NCBI GenBank assembly: GCA_032353305.1
Contig: JAUCNG010332177.1
Coordinates: 1-12,037, forward strand
From: Cephalothrix spiralis
Taxonomy: Eukaryota; Nemertea; Palaeonemertea; Archinemertea; Cephalotrichidae
Reading direction: 5' to 3'
Length of the DNA: 12,037 nt
Part shown: positions 7,101 through 12,037 of the stretch, one piece after another
How the letters are laid out: every line of letters begins with the position of its first letter
Numbering within the stretch: position 1 is the stretch's first letter
The notes under the pieces: generated by a model
Told to the model about the DNA's origin: nothing
Databases searched by the model: none
Seen by the model: only the letters and a program-made list of their open reading frames with translations
Program-made: the position numbers and the translations under genes

Positions 7101-9602
7101 TGTTACAAACTGCAAGCCAAACATTGTATTCATAAGAGTAGACTTCCCCGAGCTCTGGATACCAAGGACAGATATAACATACATCCTCTTGTTGCCTATC
7201 TTCTCCTTCAAACTCTTGAGCATAGCCTTGATCCAAGTTATTGGAACACTACCAGTATCCCCGTCCATTATTTCTATGGGTTGTCCTTTGATAAGTAATT
7301 CAGCAGCTATAATAGGTAACGTCTGTACCATTGCATGTGTCTCTCGATTAAGCTTATTATTACTCTCAACAGCTGCCTCATATATCTGGGACATCTCTCT
7401 TAACAAGTGCTCAAGTCCGAGAGAGGCGTCAGCTAACCTTTTCTCTGCTTCTAGCAACCCGGATGTATCTCCAGAATCACTCAGCTTCGACCATTTGTCC
7501 CACAATCCAGGAATTGTGTTTCTACTCTTTTCATCGAGGTAAAGTTTCACCCACTGCAGGAAGAGACCAACAGTAGGAGTGTCTACAGTTTTTATCAGGT
7601 TCCTTAAAAAATATGTCATTAATTTACTTAGCGGCGACGAGTAATTATATTGTTTCTTCCTTAAGCAAATCATTTCCTCTTGAATACCTATCGTTACACT
7701 TACATTGGACTCCTCAGATTGCTTCCCTGATCTTTCTTTTTTCTTTTGTAAATCACTCCATTCCTGCAGAATGCTACCTTGAAGTTTGAGCATATTATTT
7801 TTACAGTCACCCGTCGATTTATTATCCATGCCGCTGATGACCTCCTGAGCTAGCATTTTGGCTGATTTGCATAGCTCATCATTTTCATCTATAAGTATGC
7901 CATCAATCTTCTGTTTAAGGCATACATCTTCAATAACCTTACCATTTTCGGTTTGCAGAATTTTGTTTACAGATATTCTGATATCACGTTTCATATGAGC
8001 AATTGGTCTTCTTCTTTTTGATTTAAATCCAAGTACGATATTTCCCCCCAAAACGTTTGAATATGGTTCAAGTTGTTTTTTAGTCATATCTATTGATTCA
8101 GGACATCTATTTGTTATCACCCACATCAGTTTTACTGGACCAGTATTTAGTTCTGTCATAAATTCTGATATATCAGATTTCTCTATGTCACTTATGTCAA
8201 CTAGGCATACTATGATGTTTGCAAAATACTTCATCACATTAACCTGCTTCTTGAATTTGCAAGCATCGCCCCGTAGGTTCATAAACATGGTTACATCCTT
8301 GAACACATCTGATGTGTTCAAGGCAGATGATTCATTTTTCTTGTAAGACGAAGACGGTATAAACCACTGACATTCAACTAACCCATCAGCTAGCTGCCTC
8401 TTTGTGTCACTAAGTGGACATTCCATATCCCAAAAAGAGTGGTGTAATTGATCAGTCATAACATGGTTTAGTAGGATAGATTTAGATTCTGACGGGTTAC
8501 CTAATTTTATAAATGCTATAGTTTTGAGAGGCTCTTTGACAACTGATGATTCTTTGAACTTTTCATCGCCAATCTTCAACTTAATAATGATGCTACGAAG
8601 TGCCCAAAGTGAAAGCTGCATTGATTCACTAATTAGACCAGGTGAAAGAAATGGAACAGCAAGGCGGCATATAAACATCTTGCTAATTAATGTCTGCTTC
8701 AGTATCAAATCACAGCAGGAAAGTATAGCAAGAAAAATATCTTGAGGATGATAAGTATTTGGTCCATAAATGTCTTCATCTTCAGTAGCAGACTCCTCAG
8801 TTATCTCGCATTTGCACATTTGTGCATATATTTTAATTTCATTTTCACGACCAATATAATCTTGCATTATTAGCTTTTGCATGATCCTCCAAGGAAGCGC
8901 TGCTGTGCTCTCCACGGGTAGATTTGATACCGCCATTACATCACTCAGGCTGATTTTAGATGGATAATAGTCGCTCAACTTCAACTGCTCCAAAAGAAGT
9001 TTGGTTTTTTTATTTCGATCCATTTTCTGCATCTTCTGAAAAAAGGGAATTGCAAATCGAGATGCATGGACAGCAACTTTTACTTTGAGGGTTGGTAGTA
9101 GTGTAAAGGAATATTCGTTGTCCATGTTATACACATCGATACCTTCAATGACGTTCTTTATAACCTGTGAGGCATACAATTCCTGAAATCCACTGCTCAT
9201 TGGCAAATCATTCAAGTAAATTTCGACATTTCGAAATATATTATCAATAACGGCAACTGTGGCTATTTTGTTACTATCAAATTTATCTTTAGGAAAGAGA
9301 AAATCTGTTGCTCCTTTAGATAAAGATCTTAGTTTCCCGAAAGTTGTTTTCTCAGTAGTTGATTTTGTTATACTCAGATGATTATCCTGGATTTCAGTAG
9401 CAGTAATGCTACCTTTTAATTTGCTGAGGGGTTTAGTGAGGGGATTCTGTTGTATCTCAATTCTAAGAGCTTCCGAATCATCTTTTAGATTATCCCTGAG
9501 CAAGCTCTCAACCATTTCTGCAACGTTGACTGATTTATCATCCATTGTCTGCATAGCGTCTTTATTCAGAACTTCTAATTTTTTTGTACCAACTTCACCC
9601 AT
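4131..9602 (-). CDS. VLIG-family very large GTPase (GVIN1-like), single exon
   Basis: This is a 1,823-residue intracellular GTPase of the interferon-induced very large GTPase family; no signal peptide or membrane segment is evident. The P-loop is GIQSSGKS at 814-821, the putative switch threonine T840 is in GRCTRG, G3 is DTEG at 864-867 (context DTEGLRAPE), the family VFIHQNVD motif is at 935-942, and GNPPMSPINPGYS is at 1000-1012. Upstream lie family blocks: LSDYYPSKISLSDV (209-222), PWRIMQKL (237-244), YHPQDIFLAILSCCD (284-298), and a degenerate P-loop-like GNPSESKS (368-375). The C-terminal Cys/His cluster spans 1668-1695, and the last 60 residues match the usual family end. The start ATG has strong context (A at -3, G at +4), with an in-frame TGA three codons upstream. 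Vertebrate VLIGs are about 2,400 residues, so this is a shorter form. The family is associated with immune induction, but its biochemical role is poorly known. Confidence 0.95.
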   Translation of the reverse strand: MGEVGTKKLEVLNKDAMQTMDDKSVNVAEMVESLLRDNLKDDSEALRIEIQQNPLTKPLSKLKGSITATEIQDNHLSITKSTTEKTTFGKLRSLSKGATDFLFPKDKFDSNKIATVAVIDNIFRNVEIYLNDLPMSSGFQELYASQVIKNVIEGIDVYNMDNEYSFTLLPTLKVKVAVHASRFAIPFFQKMQKMDRNKKTKLLLEQLKLSDYYPSKISLSDVMAVSNLPVESTAALPWRIMQKLIMQDYIGRENEIKIYAQMCKCEITEESATEDEDIYGPNTYHPQDIFLAILSCCDLILKQTLISKMFICRLAVPFLSPGLISESMQLSLWALRSIIIKLKIGDEKFKESSVVKEPLKTIAFIKLGNPSESKSILLNHVMTDQLHHSFWDMECPLSDTKRQLADGLVECQWFIPSSSYKKNESSALNTSDVFKDVTMFMNLRGDACKFKKQVNVMKYFANIIVCLVDISDIEKSDISEFMTELNTGPVKLMWVITNRCPESIDMTKKQLEPYSNVLGGNIVLGFKSKRRRPIAHMKRDIRISVNKILQTENGKVIEDVCLKQKIDGILIDENDELCKSAKMLAQEVISGMDNKSTGDCKNNMLKLQGSILQEWSDLQKKKERSGKQSEESNVSVTIGIQEEMICLRKKQYNYSSPLSKLMTYFLRNLIKTVDTPTVGLFLQWVKLYLDEKSRNTIPGLWDKWSKLSDSGDTSGLLEAEKRLADASLGLEHLLREMSQIYEAAVESNNKLNRETHAMVQTLPIIAAELLIKGQPIEIMDGDTGSVPITWIKAMLKSLKEKIGNKRMYVISVLGIQSSGKSTLMNTMFGLQFVTSAGRCTRGAFMQLIEVKDDSMNYDYVLVVDTEGLRAPELGETKIEHDNELATFVIGIGDVTIINIKGENMVDMSDVLQIAVHAFLRMKLVNQTFELQRSCVFIHQNVDSEGKSKMQQGFHKLQEKLDKLTVEASKMEKITDICSFNQVINFDRNKHVWYFSNLWLGNPPMSPINPGYSENAQDVKHCLLIDIPKNLSVLTLTGMTQRIEDIWSGVLTDDFVFSFRNSLAASVFHSLDIKYNELKWNIESEITEWVQTDAVTQLQGFVSCDSNSLEELSSNFSCDSNSLEELSSNLQTELRTIVQDLKETAKKELTEFFSSHSNKDILKEWENITLRRLDEDSYEFYRNAKRDIMGEDDNLKFDFDQQQKQTECEKEILRNAKDFAESTKGTQVDDQQLLFMFDTVWDQWVAELKVNGHDEPVNIEAIVEKVLWNNLQKDSTSLRKEIGKNPLTKPFDLKVLAGSIGVNEIDLELHLCVSKSILKQAAKKVYNFASNKKNETEENLIAKKAVAVIEDIFESVGIYLNNLSHVSCRFQESHVSQVIKKVIQGIDEHNKNKEQSFTIAPTLKVKLVVHTSRFAITVFKKMQADYDEINSITGKLKKKKNNIFDLFENMVMQRTNELIAADFLYGNIVAGIMKVLDTKLPHEIVKDITMHFRYTKYQLIVEILDDLADKDNFDDYISFIKNAKLFSEKWVINFTNRKFCEATYEAKKKHINMKQRQQIIVHRIIDDLKKGIMSASDAELSKKKENQSMITWSKTFKSCLTEITIQASELKLVSALDVFDFLNFRDLLINKFDGLEKEMLYMYKDVKLENITWSEDTPYNKILEVLWGCSKQCPFCNEQCIEGHTTGNKSHRCVQHRPSGVRGIRWAKGENEGKLGIESCNFDVQSLVKFSCGASQYECRASDNCNTTDNEANHEYRDYKTYLPTWDIEPSSCMGQSNYWNWFIATYKHQLSEHYNAKLPDIPETWNEISKAKAKQSLRIYFTL
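5337..5819 (-). repeat. Internal module, copy 2 (residues 1262-1422)
   Basis: This is the partner of the N-terminal module. It lies about 220 residues after the end of the GTPase core. The nearby upstream VLIG relic contains the start of this segment too, in the same relative order as here, with flanking sequence matching residues 1081-1493. This position is therefore the likelier ancestral setting and the N-terminal copy the derived one. That direction is an inference. Confidence 0.8.
6217..6300 (-). repeat. Exact 42-bp tandem duplication in frame
   Basis: Bases 6217-6258 and 6259-6300 are identical. The unit begins AAGTTTGAGC and ends CACATGAA. It encodes two adjacent 14-residue units, SCDSNSLEELSSNF (1102-1115) and SCDSNSLEELSSNL (1116-1129), and keeps the frame. 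The VLIG relic at 10690-10730 has only one, shorter version, so the doubling is recent. Copy number could be polymorphic or an assembly artefact. Confidence 0.95.
9027..9512 (-). repeat. Internal module, copy 1 (residues 31-192)
   Basis: Residues 31-192 of the VLIG protein align along their whole length with residues 1262-1422. Shared landmarks in order are NPLTKP, KGSI/AGSI, AVID-IF, IYLN-L, SQVIK-VI-GID, SFT--PTLKVK and SRFAI--F-KMQ. The DNA is also clearly similar, most strongly over 9040-9180 against 5350-5490, so the copying is not ancient. Similarity stops abruptly after KMQ, where family-typical YYP/LSDV sequence begins. Confidence 0.85.
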
Positions 9603-9869
9603 GTTACATCAGTACCTAAAATATAAAAGATGATAATAAAATTTTGAATCAAGTTGAACCACACGACCAGCAATTTATACCTTGTCTATATGGGGTATTC
9701 CAGCATTAACATCGTCTTATCAAATCACATTTTTTAGCGTTCTCTCTTAATATCTTTTCTCATATCTGAGAAATCGACTGTAAACTATATTAGTAGACGA
9801 TGAAGAAATCATTTAATAAAACACCGTGCGACTATTAATCACTAAGCTGTAGCGAGCTGAAAAACGTTA
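9603..9869 (-). other. 5' leader and putative intron end of the VLIG gene
   Basis: There is no coding sequence. On the minus strand the last bases before the ATG comprise a T-rich tract ending TTTTATATTTTAG, with the AG at 9617-9616, then a 13-base untranslated stretch and the ATG. This fits an intron 3' end that leaves a short exon leader. The rest is AT-rich and unremarkable up to the VLIG relic. Confidence 0.5.
9616..9640 (-). other. Putative splice acceptor before the coding exon
   Basis: The minus strand reads TTATTATCATCTTTTATATTTTAG and then G. This is a pyrimidine-rich tract (mostly T) closed by TAG, with no other AG inside it, 13 bases before the ATG. It is consistent with a gene made of one or more non-coding 5' exons and one giant coding exon. 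The donor was not identified. Confidence 0.55.
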
Positions 9870-10772
9870 ACATCGTATGACTAGTGATATCTTTTTCTAT
9901 TTCAATAGACAATTTTGTGTCTATGACTTTCTTTGTAGCTACAACCACGTTACTGTAAAACTCTAAATAAAATCAGCAGCGATCAACTCGTTGGTTTCCT
10001 AAAAAAGTTATTTTAAAAAGTTGCCACTTGCGACATTTTTAAATATATGATCGATAACAGCTGCAGCCTTTCTTATATTTTTTTCAGTTTCGTCTTTTCT
10101 GTTTGTTAACAAAGATGATAGTGATCTCTAATCACACAGATGATGCCCGAACACAATCTCATTAACACCTATGCTAACCACAAGAACCTTTGAATTAAAG
10201 GATTTAGTGAGGGGATTTATTTTCATCTCTTTTTTAAGAATTGTATTATAACTATCTAGATTATCCCATAGCATTTTCTCTACCATTGCCTCAATAAGTA
10301 CTGGGTCATCCTAAATATTTGCTGTAAGCTCGGCCACCCATTTCGCCCAGACATCGTTAAACATATGAAGAAGCTGCTGCTAATTAACAAGAGTTCCTTT
10401 TTTTATATTGCAAACTCATTAATTAGCCCTTCGTAGAATTTCTTTCTCATACATTTTCTGATTTGTTTGCTGGTCAAAATCAAACTTCAGGGAATTTGCC
10501 CTATGACTTATTTGTCTGTTTGCTTTTCTATAGTTCTCTTCTGAGTCATAATTAAGTCGAATCATGGTTTGATTTTCTCATTGTATTAAGATATCCGTAA
10601 GGCTATGTGAGGCAAAAAACATTTTAAGTTCCTTTCTGGCTGTTTCTTTTAAAACGTTTACTTTATTTCTTAACTCTGATTGCACTTTTATGCTAAGTTT
10701 GAGAGATACAATCCTGGAGCCGAGTAATCGCATTTGTCTGTAGCCATTCTGTAATTTCTAATTCACTATTTA
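9870..10772 (-). pseudogene. VLIG-family pseudogene fragment
   Basis: On the minus strand this segment is collinear with about 5125-6362 of the intact gene (residues about 1081-1493), with clear nucleotide similarity. Examples are the WVAEL, VEK-LW-NL, NPLTK and SIGVNEI codons, and the shared plus-strand blocks TTAGTGAGGGGATTT and CAATTTTGTGTCTA. It is dead: in-frame stops lie at 10380-10382, 10311-10313 and 10128-10130. The counterpart of about 5272-5533 (residues about 1357-1444) is deleted at about 10010-10030, and further indels break the frame. It lacks the GTPase core. Same orientation and close spacing point to an old tandem VLIG copy, or a partial duplication of the neighbour. Confidence 0.9.
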
Positions 10773-10779
10773 GTAGAGC

Positions 10780-11340
10780 GGTCTTGTCCAAAAAAAATTG
10801 GGGTACCTTCGACCAAAAGTACACATAAGTTGCTATATACCAAAATATTCGTCTTGAACTCTAGTTTCCGAAACACCATGATCACATTTGTGGAAACGTT
10901 GGGCAGCTGAGTAAATACAGGGTGTTCCTAAAAAAGTCGACGATTTTTACATTTGCACCTACTCGAACATTGAAGCTAATTGTGTGAGATAGAAAAATGA
11001 TATCGAAAATTTTTTTGTGCCATGGGATAGTGGATAGTGCCTACATAGGGCTTTCATCTCATGTATTATTTTGTATATTATGTACAGGGTGTACTAAAAA
11101 AATGGGTCACTTAGCATATTTTTTAAACAAAATTTCTAATATTTTCTGTTTCCGTTTATCTGAATACCTTGTTATTTTTTGTGAACCTATATGGTGTTCA
11201 AATGTGTTAACTAGTATGTTCCAAATACCCAGGGACCGTATACAAATTTTCAAAATTTTCTGGGGATGTATTTCAAGAAATATGAAATCGCGTCTGGGTG
11301 TTTTAAAATCGCCTGGTATGTATTTTACTGACTAATTAGC
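10780..11340. repeat. Repeat-like DNA with CAGGGTGT motifs
   Basis: There is no credible gene; the frame at 10997-11335 has repeat-like composition and no recognised family. Two direct copies of a terminus-like motif occur: TACAGGGTGTTCCTAAAAAA at about 10916-10935 and TACAGGGTGTACTAAAAAAA at about 11082-11101. A weaker relative, GGTCTTGTCCAAAAAAAA, lies at about 10782-10799. TA followed by CAGGGTGT resembles termini of Tc1/mariner-type elements. No inverted partner was seen, so the elements are incomplete or the motif is an internal repeat. Confidence 0.45.
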
Positions 11341-11600
11341 CTTATAACATTCGTTAAGATTGTCCTACGAGGTCAAATGACCCCACAATATGAACATAGG
11401 ATCATGTTCTTTCATTTGTGACCAACTGTGACACATTTGGATTTGCGGTTGCTAGGAAACAGGGACCGTTTCCAAAGTTTTGTATTTTTATGTATCATTT
11501 ATTCATGTGGAATGAAGCCCCTATGGTGTCATATAAAGGTCCTCAGGGGACCGTTTTAACATTTCGAAATTGCAAAATCTTTGTGTATTTAATACTAAGA
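11180..11600. repeat. Degenerate direct repeats around GGGACCGT
   Basis: The octamer GGGACCGT occurs three times, starting near 11232, 11462 and 11545. The first and third share wider context: an upstream CCTAT(A)TGGTGT (near 11189 and 11518) and a downstream run of CAAAATTT or TGCAAAATC. This suggests an old duplicated, non-coding unit of about 330 bases. The short plus-strand frame at 11418-11624 lies in it and is not supported as a gene. Confidence 0.35.
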
Positions 11601-11640
11601 TCGTATTTTAGAACGGAAATATAATTGCCTCAGGGCAGTT

Positions 11641-12037
11641 TAATTGGTCTAAATATTCTCTACACATCACTAGGCATCACTCCACACCGAACAAGTGCAT
11701 CCATAACCGAATGCATGATGGCATGAGTGTTGTATCAAAATTCATATATATATAAGAGAAATTGAAACAGAAGCTTCAAACAAATCCACAGACACAAGAT
11801 ATGATTTACACTAAGGTGCAAATATTATTCAAATTGAAATATTTATTTGACTCTTGTGAACCTATCAATGGTATAGAATACTAATAGACATGTATATAAG
11901 GTATATTACATGTTCATACCTTTGTCACCGGATATAAGATATACACGAGTTTTGGGAGTGTTTTTGGGTTTTTTATACCCAAATTTTTTGGGTATCAGTT
12001 ACTTCAACTTTTGGGTTTGTTTCCGTTACACCCAAGA
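11641..12037. other. Non-coding right end with small hairpins
   Basis: No reading frame is seen. Besides the ISRE/TATA pair it holds an imperfect foldback at 11866-11924 (CAATGGTATAGAA against TTCATACCTTTG, with ACATGT inside both arms). There is also a perfect 9-base inverted repeat, ATACCCAAA/TTTGGGTAT, at 11975-11995, in a stretch rich in TTTTGGG. Both are probably repeat fragments. Confidence 0.4.
11745..11769 (-). promoter_or_regulatory. ISRE-like element beside TATA-like tract
   Basis: The plus strand reads GAGAAATTGAAAC at 11756-11768, matching the interferon-stimulated response element core GAAANNGAAAC bound by IRF factors; only the final T of the full consensus differs. One base away is TATATATATA (11745-11754). 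On the minus strand the order is IRF site, then TATA. A start would fall near 11715-11722, pointing towards the VLIG gene 2.1 kb away. That fits an upstream non-coding exon spliced to the acceptor at 9616. Single motifs of this kind can arise by chance in AT-rich DNA. Confidence 0.3.

Noticed and set aside
7039-7542. A 167-residue open frame on the plus strand.
   Set aside because: It lies antisense within the GTPase core of the VLIG gene. Its sequence is the complement of conserved codons and it has no family of its own.
4131-9602. A bacterial dynamin-like or anti-phage GTPase system.
   Set aside because: The DTEGLRAPE, HQNVD, GNPPMSPINPGYS and C-terminal motifs are those of animal VLIG proteins, and the surroundings hold LINE remnants and a splice acceptor.
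10997-11335. A 112-residue plus-strand open frame containing CTGCTKKMGHLAYF.
   Set aside because: It runs through the CAGGGTGT motif and AT-rich repeat DNA. The composition is repeat-like and no domain or splice context supports a gene.

Overview
The window looks like nuclear DNA of a marine-type invertebrate metazoan. It is AT-rich, has decayed non-LTR retrotransposons and several non-autonomous repeats, and carries one very large coding exon of the VLIG family (interferon-induced very large GTPase, GVIN1-like). Such genes are multicopy in bivalves, cnidarians, amphioxus and fish. The sequence alone does not fix the species. Nothing here looks prokaryotic or organellar.

Layout. 1-608 is a long near-palindrome, a foldback or MITE-like repeat that probably runs past the left edge. 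609-1096 has no gene, but holds a pair of CACGTG E-boxes followed by two CCAAT-type boxes. 1097-1228 is a block of CAACGTTG-type inverted motifs. It abuts the 3' end of a decayed LINE on the minus strand (about 1230-3227: endonuclease remnant, then reverse transcriptase). 3228-3660 is a second, unrelated-looking RT N-terminal remnant, also minus strand. 3661-4130 is non-coding and is the likely 3' flank or UTR of the main gene.

4131-9602 (minus) is the only intact gene: a 1,823-residue VLIG-type GTPase in one uninterrupted exon. It has a canonical G1/G3 GTPase core near residues 800-1045, a degenerate GTPase-like segment before it, and a Cys/His cluster near the C-terminus. Unusually, its N-terminal module (residues 31-192) repeats a module in its C-terminal half (1262-1422). 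A 14-residue segment is also exactly tandemly duplicated. A good splice acceptor lies just upstream of the ATG, which implies a non-coding 5' exon.

9870-10772 (minus) is a broken copy of the C-terminal half of a VLIG gene, so the locus has had more than one VLIG copy. 10780-11640 is repeat-like DNA with reiterated short motifs. At 11745-11769 an ISRE-like element sits directly beside a TATA-like tract, oriented for transcription towards the VLIG gene. It is a speculative promoter that would suit an immune-inducible GTPase. The end of the window has small hairpins only.

The most interesting features are the VLIG locus with its repeated module, the adjacent VLIG relic, and the possible ISRE/TATA promoter.
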